From an uncultured SAR116 cluster alpha proteobacterium (lineage in GTDB: Bacteria; Pseudomonadota; Alphaproteobacteria; Puniceispirillales; Puniceispirillaceae): DNA of 64,000 bases. Below the pieces are notes generated by a model. It was not told the DNA's origin, made no database searches, and worked only from the letters and a program-made list of their open reading frames with translations. Positions 42,090 to 51,188 of the stretch are shown one piece after another. Made by a program: the position numbers and the translations under genes. The stretch is taken from NCBI GenBank assembly GCA_902516825.1, contig CABXZZ010000001.1, positions 1-64,000 of the forward strand, given 5' to 3'. Position 1 is the first letter of the stretch. Each line of letters starts with the position of its first letter.

Positions 42090-42575
42090 ATGTACTGCCC
42101 TCCGTGGATTTTTGATATTTGTGTTGCTCGAACAGCATCGGAATTTCTTTATTCTGAGCTCAGCCTCACCCCATTTGCAGCGAAATACTCCAAAGGACTT
42201 TCCTCGATATATGAGCCTATAGAACCTAACCAGATGGAGACACCAGCAGAGGGTTTGATAGCTTTTTTGGGAGAAATAGAGGCAGGGGAAAGTGCGGTTG
42301 ATTTTCTTAAATATTACACATATTTCAGACTATATTTTGAGACGAATAGTGTTATGCGAAAGCTGAAACCTCTTTTTGGAAACATTGAAGATCCTGTTAA
42401 AAATATGGATTACAATGAAGACAAAGCTTTTAAAAACTTTAAAGCCTTTATATTTTCTTTACGTTCTAATATAATTGAATTACCACCATCTGAATGGGCC
42501 TTGGAAAATGACGAAAATATACCTAAACTTCAAGCTATCATAGCGACAGAGGTTAACGTTTTAGACATATTTTAG
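42090..42575 (+). CDS. Hypothetical protein (161 aa)
   Basis: Uninterrupted ORF between pseI operon and fliD; no family recognised. Confidence 0.5.
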   Translation: MYCPPWIFDICVARTASEFLYSELSLTPFAAKYSKGLSSIYEPIEPNQMETPAEGLIAFLGEIEAGESAVDFLKYYTYFRLYFETNSVMRKLKPLFGNIEDPVKNMDYNEDKAFKNFKAFIFSLRSNIIELPPSEWALENDENIPKLQAIIATEVNVLDIF

Positions 42576-42578
42576 TTA

Positions 42579-45173
42579 CTACTTTTGCATAGATCCTTTC
42601 CAACCCTCCATCATATTTGTGATAGTTGTCTCGGTTGACTTTAAAGATGCTATAGCCGCCTCCATAGCTCCAAATTGGGCATTATATCTTTCTCTTAGCG
42701 TCTCCATTTTATTGTCAAGCTCCAAAAGGCTATTGCTATTATCGGTTAAATTGTCATTCAATGAAGCTATTTTCTCTTCAATATCACCTGAGGTAGATAA
42801 AACAGATGTTGCGAATGCAGAAATACTATCCATAAGCGACCTTCCAATATAGATATTGGTGTCATCGGCACCTGTACTTGTTGTAATTGAAAGACCAGAA
42901 GTATCTCCGCTAGCTGAGGTATAAATGCTTCCAGAATTTGCAAGTGTGGTATCCCCGATAGTGCCAACACCACTGTCATCAAGCATGAAAGAATAAACTC
43001 CTGCTGTGTAATCATCACCGAGCATCTGTGCAGACACTAAACTAGAACCAGCGGTCACTCTACTATTAAATAACGCTGAGTATTGGTCTTGGTTTTGCTC
43101 ATAATATTCTTTGAATGTATCAATATCCAGTGTGTAAGAGCCATCTTGCTCAGTTTTGAGACCAAAATATGCTAAATAAATAGAATTATCGTCGAAACCA
43201 TCTATACCTGCAGAAACCATTGATCTTAGTTGATTTTTCAGATAGTTGGCAACTGTGTCTCCGGCGAGAGGACCAGCTTCTACACCAAAACTACCTCTAT
43301 CTGTTAGTGTATCAATGCTAGAAATTATGGTATTTAGTTGGTCTACAAACAAAGACATAGCCAATAGCGCCGTATCAGTGTCGAATGAAGAAGAAAAAGA
43401 GGTTTGGGACGATGTAGTATCTTGGAGAGTTAGGGTGTATCCATCTATTAAGTCTGATATCGTATTTGATGCTCTGGTAACTGTAACACCGTCAATAGTT
43501 AAATTAGCATCAGAAGCCGTGACTGTTTCCGTAGTATCAAGGAAGCCAACATCTGCCAAACTCACATTTCCTGCAGAAGAGTTATAGGTGAGTGTAAGTG
43601 CATTTGTTCCAGCTGAAACAGTAAAATCCATATCACTATAGCCTGTCGCTGAAGTAATTGCCGTTACAACGGCAGCTAGGTCAGCTGGCGTTGAACTAAA
43701 TTCTACTGATAGCGAATTAGTACCATCGTGAAAAAATAATGTCTTTCCGTTAAGAGAACTTATTTCAGAACTAGTAAAGCCCGCAACTGATTGGACCTCC
43801 GCTGTAGAACTAGCTACTCCTTTGGTTGTTTGAGTAACGGCCAAAGCACTAGAAGGCAAAATGCTTACATCTGATAGCTCAACATCTCCATCTGAAGAAT
43901 TAAATGTTAAAGTTAAAGCATCTGTTCCAGCCGCAACAGTAAAATCCATATCACTATAGCCCGTCGCCGAAGTAATTGCTGTGACAACAGCAGCTAGGTC
44001 TGCTGGGGTTGAACTAAACTCTACTGACAGCGAGTTTGTGCCATCATGAAAAAATAAAGTTTTTCCATTAAGAGAGCTAAGGTCTGATGACGCAAAACCA
44101 GAGACTGACTGAACTTCTGCAGTATTACCTGTTACACCCTGTGTTGTTTGAGTCACTGTCATATCTTTGGCAGGATTATATGAATTTGAACCCTCGGTTT
44201 CATAATTCGTAAGGTAATACAACTGACTATCATCTGGACCGCCTGTTGACAAAATACTCACATCTGCAAGTTCAACGTTACCATCAGAGGAATTATAAGT
44301 AAGGGTAAGCGCATTAGAGCCCGCTGAAACAGCAAAGTCCATATCGCTGTAGCCTGTTGCGGAAGTAATAGCTGTAACCACAGCAGCAAGGTTTGCTGGT
44401 GTTGAACTAAAGTCTACAGATAACGAGTTTGTACCGTCGTTTAAAAATAATGTCCTTCCATTAAGAGAACTTAAGTCTGATGATGTGAACCCAGCAACTG
44501 ATTGAACCTCTGCTGTTGTATTTAAAACACCTGCTGTTGTTTGGCTGACTGTTTTACTAGTACCCATAGAAATTCGCATAGCGTTGCTTTCACCCTCCTG
44601 CGATTTTAGAACTAGGGCATAATTAGAGTCGGATTTTTTCATTATTGAAGCTGTTACACCCAAACCTGCTGCATTTATTGCAGACTTAACTTCTAAAAGG
44701 GTATCGGAGCCATTGCCAATAGAAACGGTCCCTCCTGTAGTATCACTATTTACGGTAAAACTTCCGCTGGCCCATGTTCCAAATTCAAAAGTTAAGGCAC
44801 CAGTTCCGACATTTGTTGTTTCAGATGCGAATCCGTCAAAAACCATAGTTTGTCCTGCAGCGAGTTGGCTTATCGACATAGTACTGCTGAATTCACCTGC
44901 TAAAGATGAATCAGATATTTCAAGGTCAAAATCACTGCTGATATTGGAAATAGTTAACCCTGTAACACCATCAAGCTGGGTTAAATTAGTGCTTAGTTCA
45001 GAAAAATTTTGTTTTAATGTTCCAAAACTTGAGATTGAGACCTCTATCTCTTCAGTTTTCTGTGTAATTAATGTTTCAGCGGGCGCCCGTTCCGCTTCGA
45101 CCAAAGAATCTATTATTTCTTTGGTATTCAAGCCGCTTCCTGCATTCAAAATATTTATGTAATCTGTCGTCAT
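42579..45173 (-). CDS. fliD: Enlarged filament cap protein FliD (864 aa)
   Basis: INILNAGSGLNTKEIIDSLVEAERAPAETLITQKTEEIEVSISSFGTLKQNFSEL and C-terminal coiled-coil LELDNKMETLRERYNAQFGAMEAAIASLKSTETTITNMMEGW. Confidence 0.95.
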   Translation of the reverse strand: MTTDYINILNAGSGLNTKEIIDSLVEAERAPAETLITQKTEEIEVSISSFGTLKQNFSELSTNLTQLDGVTGLTISNISSDFDLEISDSSLAGEFSSTMSISQLAAGQTMVFDGFASETTNVGTGALTFEFGTWASGSFTVNSDTTGGTVSIGNGSDTLLEVKSAINAAGLGVTASIMKKSDSNYALVLKSQEGESNAMRISMGTSKTVSQTTAGVLNTTAEVQSVAGFTSSDLSSLNGRTLFLNDGTNSLSVDFSSTPANLAAVVTAITSATGYSDMDFAVSAGSNALTLTYNSSDGNVELADVSILSTGGPDDSQLYYLTNYETEGSNSYNPAKDMTVTQTTQGVTGNTAEVQSVSGFASSDLSSLNGKTLFFHDGTNSLSVEFSSTPADLAAVVTAITSATGYSDMDFTVAAGTDALTLTFNSSDGDVELSDVSILPSSALAVTQTTKGVASSTAEVQSVAGFTSSEISSLNGKTLFFHDGTNSLSVEFSSTPADLAAVVTAITSATGYSDMDFTVSAGTNALTLTYNSSAGNVSLADVGFLDTTETVTASDANLTIDGVTVTRASNTISDLIDGYTLTLQDTTSSQTSFSSSFDTDTALLAMSLFVDQLNTIISSIDTLTDRGSFGVEAGPLAGDTVANYLKNQLRSMVSAGIDGFDDNSIYLAYFGLKTEQDGSYTLDIDTFKEYYEQNQDQYSALFNSRVTAGSSLVSAQMLGDDYTAGVYSFMLDDSGVGTIGDTTLANSGSIYTSASGDTSGLSITTSTGADDTNIYIGRSLMDSISAFATSVLSTSGDIEEKIASLNDNLTDNSNSLLELDNKMETLRERYNAQFGAMEAAIASLKSTETTITNMMEGWKGSMQK
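43540..44525 (-). repeat. Three copies of an approximately 85-90 aa module inside FliD
   Basis: TAEVQSVxGFxSSxxSSLNGxTLFxxDGTNSLSVxFSSTPAxLAAVVTAITSATGYSDMDFxVxAGxxALTLTxNSSxGxVxLxDV three times. Confidence 0.95.
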
Positions 45174-45237
45174 TTCGAATTCTCATTCAAAGAATGTCTA
45201 AATTTAACATCTCATGTTTAAGATAACGACAATCTAG

Positions 45238-45253
45238 TGCAAATTTTATGCCT
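45238..45253 (-). promoter_or_regulatory. Predicted sigma54 promoter of fliD
   Basis: Minus strand AGGCATAAAATTTGCA; GG-N10-GC. Confidence 0.65.
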
Positions 45254-45398
45254 AAATGAATCCAAGATATTTTATAAAATAGAATTAACTTCTATGAAAA
45301 TAATTTAATTACAAAAAGTTTTGAGCACAGCGTGTTTATGGGTATGGTTAAAAAGATTTTTTTACGAATTTTTAGCAAAAAAGCGGGTGTTAGTGAAA

Positions 45399-47129
45399 AT
45401 GTCAAAAACTAAACCTGACTATGATATTGTTTCCTCTTTGCGATTAATACCTATTGTCATGATAACTGGCATCGGTTTTGGCATAATGATGTCTTTAGTT
45501 TCAAATGCTTTCGTTGGTGGTGTGGACTTCGTATTTAACACTAGAAATCAATTTAGTTTTCTAGAATTCCACTTTTTAAGTAAAAAATTTTCCGCAGCAC
45601 CTATCATTTATCTTTTAATAGCTGTTTGTGCATTGCTATTAGTTCGACGCCTTTTTTCCATAGACCGTTGGCATGGACCGGCAGACTCCATTTACGCAGC
45701 GCATCGGACTGACAATGAATTAGACATTAAGTCAGGTTTTGGCTCAACAATTGCTGCATTTATTTCAGCAGGAAGTGGAGCCTCAGTAGGGCAATACGGG
45801 CCATTAGTTCATTTCGGCGCCACGGTTGGAAGTTATATAAGAAGACTTACTAAAGGAACTATAAGCGCGGATGTATTCATCGGTTGTGGGGTCGCGGGGG
45901 CTATAGCTGCGGGCTTCAATGCACCAATTGCAGGGACTATCTTTGCATGTGAGACTATTTTAAGGCACTTTTCTTTGCGCGCGGTAGCTCCCGTTGCAAT
46001 TACTAGCATAACAGCCGCTGGGATTAGCAAGATTTTCTTCGGTAATTTAAATACTTTTTCATTATCTGGAGTTTCACCAGACTTAATGTATTTATTACCA
46101 CTAGCTCTTGTATCTGGCCCAATATTTGGTTTTTTGTCAATTATTTACATGTTGATGCTTCGGAAATCAGCTGCCATCGCGAAGGCTACTAACTGGTTGC
46201 CTTGGAGACTACTATTAATAGCGGCTATCTTAACTGGCGCTGTTGGGATGTTTTTGCCAGAAATTCTTGGTTTAGGAATTGAACATATTGAGAACATATT
46301 GAACGATGGTTTCCCAGTTTATTATTTATGTTTACTATTATTGGGAAAACTAGTCATAACCAGCGTTTGTATTGGTTTTGGTATGTTTGGAGGAATATTC
46401 TCTCCTGCCTTATTTATTGGGGCAACAGCCGGAGCATTGTTTACCAAATTGGCTACGGTACTTGGCGGTGCGACCGTTGGTTTAGCTATTGGCCCGGGAC
46501 TCATAATATGTGGAATGGCCGCAATATCTAGCACCGTTGTTGGCACCCCAATAGCTGGCGTGCTAATTATGCTGGAATTAACAATGAGCTACGAACTAGC
46601 ACTCGCCGCTATGTTGAGCGTTGTAACAAGTGCTTTGATTTCACATTTATTATTTGGCCACTCATTTTTTGATAGACAATTACTCGACCGGGGAATTGAT
46701 ATATCTCAAGGAAGGAGTCAAATAGAGTTAATGGAGCAACCTATTATGCATCTAGCAACCGATGATTTTGTTCAACTTTCTAGAGAAACATCAATAAAAA
46801 GCGCAATTCGTCAAATGGCTGAAGCGAAAGTAAGCGAAGCATATGTCACCACCAACGGAAATAAATTTTTGGGCAAAGTAAGTCTTCATGGTTTGTTAAA
46901 CAGTGAAGATGCACTTTTTGTAACCTCTTCTTTAATAGAGAACCCTACAAATATAAAACATGATGCCTCACTTCAACAAGGAATTGAAATTGCGAGTGAA
47001 TTTGTCGGCGAATCTATACCCGTCATTAATTTTGAAACAGGCGAATTACTTGGTGTATTGAGTGAAGCAGATCTATTCCAAGCATATTTATCTACACAGA
47101 ATAAAATTATCGACTTAGAAAAAAAATAA
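45399..47129 (+). CDS. ClC-family chloride transporter/channel with C-terminal CBS domains
   Basis: GSGASVGQYGPLVHFGATVGSYIRR...GCGVAGAIAAGFNAPIAGTIFACE...GMFGGIFSPALFIGA; ATG 45399. Confidence 0.9.
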   Translation: MSKTKPDYDIVSSLRLIPIVMITGIGFGIMMSLVSNAFVGGVDFVFNTRNQFSFLEFHFLSKKFSAAPIIYLLIAVCALLLVRRLFSIDRWHGPADSIYAAHRTDNELDIKSGFGSTIAAFISAGSGASVGQYGPLVHFGATVGSYIRRLTKGTISADVFIGCGVAGAIAAGFNAPIAGTIFACETILRHFSLRAVAPVAITSITAAGISKIFFGNLNTFSLSGVSPDLMYLLPLALVSGPIFGFLSIIYMLMLRKSAAIAKATNWLPWRLLLIAAILTGAVGMFLPEILGLGIEHIENILNDGFPVYYLCLLLLGKLVITSVCIGFGMFGGIFSPALFIGATAGALFTKLATVLGGATVGLAIGPGLIICGMAAISSTVVGTPIAGVLIMLELTMSYELALAAMLSVVTSALISHLLFGHSFFDRQLLDRGIDISQGRSQIELMEQPIMHLATDDFVQLSRETSIKSAIRQMAEAKVSEAYVTTNGNKFLGKVSLHGLLNSEDALFVTSSLIENPTNIKHDASLQQGIEIASEFVGESIPVINFETGELLGVLSEADLFQAYLSTQNKIIDLEKK

Positions 47130-47153
47130 CCTTTTCGATTTCTTAATTTCAAA

Positions 47154-47516
47154 TCACGCTAAGATGTCAATTTGGTCTCTAAATCTTGGCATCTCCTCAT
47201 GTATATTTGATGTACGTGCATCTCGAGTTGCTGCCATATTCTGAACATATCCAGGAGACATTCCTGAACGTGCAATTAGAAACTGCTCTGAGCTAATTGA
47301 AGAAGGAGTTAAACGCGGGTGTGATATTGTTGTCTGAGGACGGTTTTCTTCATATTTATTTGAACGTGTGCTCTCTTCTAGCGGAGCCAATCCATAGATT
47401 GTTTGTTGCAATGTTGGCATAGTGTTTGCACGTAGGGATGTAAGCGGCTGAGCTCCTGTTTCATTTTTTTGCTGAGGCAAGGCGGGACTCAATTGTGAAG
47501 ACACTGGGTAAAACAT
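47154..47516 (-). CDS. Hypothetical protein divergent from fliS
   Basis: Open frame; start M10 (MFYPVSSQ) preferred; no recognised family. Confidence 0.4.
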   Translation of the reverse strand: MFYPVSSQLSPALPQQKNETGAQPLTSLRANTMPTLQQTIYGLAPLEESTRSNKYEENRPQTTISHPRLTPSSISSEQFLIARSGMSPGYVQNMAATRDARTSNIHEEMPRFRDQIDILA

Positions 47517-47571
47517 ACAGTAAATTAACAGATTTCTTTGCAAAACACAAATACTAGAGACGGAAATTACA

Positions 47572-47964
47572 ATGAACTATGGCAAAATGTTAGACGCATA
47601 TTCGAATTCTGAAAAGAAAGCAGTGATCGAAGCAGAAGATTCCCACGCAATGGTGCTTCTTTTATTTGACGAACTAATTAAAACAGCTCGTATCTTCAGT
47701 AAAAACATAAGTGCTGACACTGGAGACTTAAAGCTTAGGTCAGAGACAATGAGTAAAGCTCTAACTATTATTTATGCGCTCCAATCTAGCCTTGATTTTG
47801 AGAGAGGTGGCGAAATAGCTGAGAATTTATATAGACTTTATGAATATACACGTGAACAAATTTTGATCGATAATAAAAGTGGTAAGGCTGCAGGTATACT
47901 AGTGGCGATTTCTTCACTAGAGGATATTAGAGAGGCTTGGGTTGAGATCAGATCAATATTATGA
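47572..47964 (+). CDS. fliS: Flagellin export chaperone FliS
   Basis: MLDAYSNSEKKAVIEAEDSHAMVLLLFDELIKTARIF...LQSSLDFERGGEIAENLYRLYEYTREQI. Confidence 0.93.
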   Translation: MNYGKMLDAYSNSEKKAVIEAEDSHAMVLLLFDELIKTARIFSKNISADTGDLKLRSETMSKALTIIYALQSSLDFERGGEIAENLYRLYEYTREQILIDNKSGKAAGILVAISSLEDIREAWVEIRSIL

Positions 47965-48254
47965 ATAAACTTCAAAATGCACTCAAACTTTTCAATGATC
48001 TCTCTGTAGATTTATATCAGGCCATCAGTAAAAATGATTACGAAACAGTATGTGACATAACCACAGAACAAAGAAAATTGATACAGGGACTTGCTATCTC
48101 TGATATTATTGTGAATGCAGAACTAAGAACAAATTGGGAGCAAGCCCTCGAGCAGTTTAAGTCTCAAAGACGGAAGCTACAAATTGACCTCAAAAAGCTT
48201 AATAATAATACGCAAAAAAACTTGAAACGTTTAAAAGGATATTCCCAAAAATAA
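47961..48254 (+). CDS. fliT: FliT-like chaperone
   Basis: Small helical protein overlapping the fliS stop; position typical of fliT. Confidence 0.55.
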   Translation: MNKLQNALKLFNDLSVDLYQAISKNDYETVCDITTEQRKLIQGLAISDIIVNAELRTNWEQALEQFKSQRRKLQIDLKKLNNNTQKNLKRLKGYSQK

Positions 48255-48306
48255 CTGACGAATTTACTTTAGCTGTAGCTATAAAAATATTTGGTTAGTG
48301 CAGCAT

Positions 48307-49410
48307 TTAAGTTTCTTCCACATCTAGCAACTTTTCATGACTTTTTATCGGTTTTTCAATCATAAGCTTTTTCATTTTTTCTATCAAAGTTGTCCTACGC
48401 AGCTTTAAAGAAGAAGCCGCTTGACTGACCATTCCCTCAGTTTTCGCCAGAGCAGCCTCAATCAGAACTACTTCAACATCTCGTAAATGTCTTCTCAGAT
48501 CAATTGTATCAAAATAGGAAAACCAATCCTTGTAGTGAGAGGGATGCGGGATTGGATTTTCTACATCCGGCAACTTTTGAATCTCCTCTTCAGATAGCAA
48601 ATCGGCGGTAGCATCCCACAATAATGACTGTTCTTCGTCACGATCCGGAACTTTTAATCTCAGCAAATTTTGACGAACGTTATTATTATTTATTTGGCTA
48701 TCTGGGAATAAAACACTTGCGCGTTCTATAACATTGCGCAATTCACGGACATTACCTGGCCAGGGATACCTAGACAATTCTGCCAAGCCAGTTTCGTCAA
48801 AATGAGGTATAGTTAAATTAGGTATCTGGTTTGATATAGCTTTCACTAAGACAGGAATATCTACTGCACGTTCTGCTAGCGAGGGAACCTGAATAGGGAA
48901 TACGTTTATCCGATAAAATAAGTCCGACCTGAATAGTCCCTCATCAATTTTCGTTTGCATATTTTGATGCGTAGCGCAAACAAGGCGAAAATCAATTTCT
49001 ATTTCTTCGTTGCCACCTACACGCTGGATGACTCTCTGTTCAAGTGCTCTTAAAAGTTTGGACTGAAGAGGAATAGGCATATCACCAATTTCATCAAGGA
49101 ATAACGTACCTCCATTGCTTTGTTCAAATCGTCCCAACCTGGTTTTTTCAGCGCCAGTAAATGAGCCTTTCTCGTGACCAAATAGCTCTGACTCGAGCAA
49201 TTCAGAAGGGATAGCAGCGCAATTTACGGATATTAATTTGCCCTTTCTTCCTGACAATTCGTGGATGGCTCGTGATATCACCTCTTTTCCCGTGCCAGTC
49301 TCACCTTGCACCAAAACTGTAGTGGTTGTTTTTGCAACAGCTTGAACAAGATTTTTTACTTCTTTGATTGCAACTGACTTGCCAATAATAATGTCATCAA
49401 TTCGTGTCAT
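48307..49410 (-). CDS. fleQ: Sigma54-dependent activator without N-terminal regulatory domain, with Fis-type HTH (FleQ-like)
   Basis: IIGKSVAIKEVKNLVQAVAKTTTTVLVQGETGTGKEVISRAIH, GSFTGA loop, WPGNVRELRNVIERA, C-terminal LIEAALAKTEGMVSQAASSLKLRRTTLIEKMKKL HTH. Confidence 0.88.
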   Translation of the reverse strand: MTRIDDIIIGKSVAIKEVKNLVQAVAKTTTTVLVQGETGTGKEVISRAIHELSGRKGKLISVNCAAIPSELLESELFGHEKGSFTGAEKTRLGRFEQSNGGTLFLDEIGDMPIPLQSKLLRALEQRVIQRVGGNEEIEIDFRLVCATHQNMQTKIDEGLFRSDLFYRINVFPIQVPSLAERAVDIPVLVKAISNQIPNLTIPHFDETGLAELSRYPWPGNVRELRNVIERASVLFPDSQINNNNVRQNLLRLKVPDRDEEQSLLWDATADLLSEEEIQKLPDVENPIPHPSHYKDWFSYFDTIDLRRHLRDVEVVLIEAALAKTEGMVSQAASSLKLRRTTLIEKMKKLMIEKPIKSHEKLLDVEET

Positions 49411-49573
49411 GTACTATACCTTACCCACTATTAGCGTCATTATTTTGTTCACATTTAACTAATAAAAGCAATACTCGTGTCAGATTTTTGAATATATGTA
49501 AAGTTGGAAACAATTGTTATTTTTATGTTTTTTTTCAGTTAGTTAATAACTTTATTTGTAGTTTTTTATTTTT

Positions 49574-49589
49574 TGGCAAGGTTTTTGCC
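49574..49589 (+). promoter_or_regulatory. Predicted sigma54 promoter of fleT-like gene
   Basis: TGGCAAGGTTTTTGCC; GG-N10-GC. Confidence 0.75.
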
Positions 49590-49629
49590 TTATTCAAACA
49601 GGCTAATTATTTTGAGTAAGGAAAAGAAA

Positions 49630-50808
49630 ATGAGCGACGTTCACTTAATTACAGCTATGTTTGCTTCGGTGGACCGCCTAACTAATATTTTGCAGGTTCG
49701 TCACATACCTTTTAACTGCACTGATAATTTCGATCAAGAAAATGCATCTTCTACCAAATGCAAAACTCTTATTATCAGTCATGACTATATGTGTAAGGTG
49801 GGAAAAGATGCTGTCATTGACTTCGCTAAATCTGCGAAAGCTAGCCAAGTTTGTGCTGTAAGCAACAATCAACCAGAGTTCAGAATTAGCTCCGAACTTG
49901 GCGGTAAGTTACTCATATTCAGCCTTCCAAATGCGACAAACGATGTTATTGCCGAAGACTATGGGTTGCAAATGCTAACAACGCTTATATCTGACCAAAG
50001 TGCAATAGCAGCGTCTGATGAGAAAAGCCTAAAATTATTTGAGTTGGCAAAACGTGTTGCCCGAACGGACGTTACTGTATTTATTAATGGTCCAACTGGA
50101 ACTGGCAAAGAAGTTTTGTCCAAATTAATTCACACTCACTCGAAACGTGCTGAAGCAGGTTTTGTTGCCGTAAATTGTGCGGCAATTCCAGAAAATATGT
50201 TAGAGGCTCTATTATTTGGCCATGAGAAAGGCTCATTTACCGGCGCATCTACAACAAATAAGGGAATCTTTAGAGCAGCAGATGGGGGAACATTATTACT
50301 AGATGAAATCTCTGAGATGCCGATTTCTTTACAAGCGAAATTATTGCGAGCTTTGCAAGAAAAATCTATAACACCTATTGGTTCTCAGGAATCTATCCCA
50401 GTTGATATCAGGGTAGTTGCAACAACCAACAGAAATATGGTTGAAGAGATCAGGAACGGTAATTTTAGAGAGGACTTATACTACAGATTAAATGTTTTTC
50501 CTCTTTCAACATTAAGCTTGGTAGATAGACCATCAGACATCATTCCTATTTCGACAGTTCTAATTAGCAGACACTGTCAAGATAAACAGGCCATTCCCTT
50601 TTTATCAAGACCAGCGTGCAATTTACTAGTTAATTATGATTGGCCTGGCAATGTGCGCGAGCTAGAAAATGTAATTCAACGCGCCCTGGTATTGTCAGAT
50701 GGCAAAACTATCAGTGCAGAAGATATCATAATTGATAATGCTCTTCATGATGGTGGATGTCAGGCGCATATTCAAAATATGTTAGAAAAACAAGCAATTG
50801 CAGGATAA
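49630..50808 (+). CDS. fleT: Sigma54-dependent activator with N-terminal domain but no C-terminal HTH (FleT-like)
   Basis: AAA+ with GPTGTGKEVLSKLIH, GSFTGA, WPGNVRELENVIQRA; protein ends about 40 aa later without HTH; start ATG 49630 because 49573 overlaps the sigma54 promoter. Confidence 0.8.
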   Translation: MSDVHLITAMFASVDRLTNILQVRHIPFNCTDNFDQENASSTKCKTLIISHDYMCKVGKDAVIDFAKSAKASQVCAVSNNQPEFRISSELGGKLLIFSLPNATNDVIAEDYGLQMLTTLISDQSAIAASDEKSLKLFELAKRVARTDVTVFINGPTGTGKEVLSKLIHTHSKRAEAGFVAVNCAAIPENMLEALLFGHEKGSFTGASTTNKGIFRAADGGTLLLDEISEMPISLQAKLLRALQEKSITPIGSQESIPVDIRVVATTNRNMVEEIRNGNFREDLYYRLNVFPLSTLSLVDRPSDIIPISTVLISRHCQDKQAIPFLSRPACNLLVNYDWPGNVRELENVIQRALVLSDGKTISAEDIIIDNALHDGGCQAHIQNMLEKQAIAG

Positions 50809-50818
50809 GGGGTATAAT

Positions 50819-51133
50819 ATGACTAGTATAAACTCATCAATCGCAAAAATTGATGGCCTACATGATAGGGTTTTGGAAAAGGCCTCTGAAACTCTCAATC
50901 AATCTGGCCAAAATGTAAATTTTTCAGACCGAATGCAGAATGCACTAACCGAAGTTGCTGATGCCCAAAAGCAAGCCGCTGATAGCATGAAAGCATTTGA
51001 CCTAGGCGTGGAAACTGACCTTAGTAAGGTAATGGTTGACCAGCAAGTATCCTCTCTTGGATTTCAGCTTACTTTGAATGTGCGAAATAAGATGTTGAGT
51101 GCATATAAAGATATTTTGAATATGCCAGTTTAA
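50819..51133 (+). CDS. fliE: FliE hook-basal body adaptor
   Basis: NFSDRMQNALTEVADAQKQAADSMKAFDLGVETDLSKVMVDQQVSSLGFQLTLNVRNKMLSAYKDILNMPV; ATG 50819. Confidence 0.95.
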   Translation: MTSINSSIAKIDGLHDRVLEKASETLNQSGQNVNFSDRMQNALTEVADAQKQAADSMKAFDLGVETDLSKVMVDQQVSSLGFQLTLNVRNKMLSAYKDILNMPV

Positions 51134-51188
51134 TCTTCCAAGCGATCTTTATGATGACTGCGAAACCAATTTAATTAGGAAATAAAAA

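Noticed and set aside
43540-44525. Repeats in fliD as CRISPR or mobile element
   Set aside because: They are in-frame protein modules of about 265 bp, not short direct repeats with spacers, and have no terminal inverted repeats.
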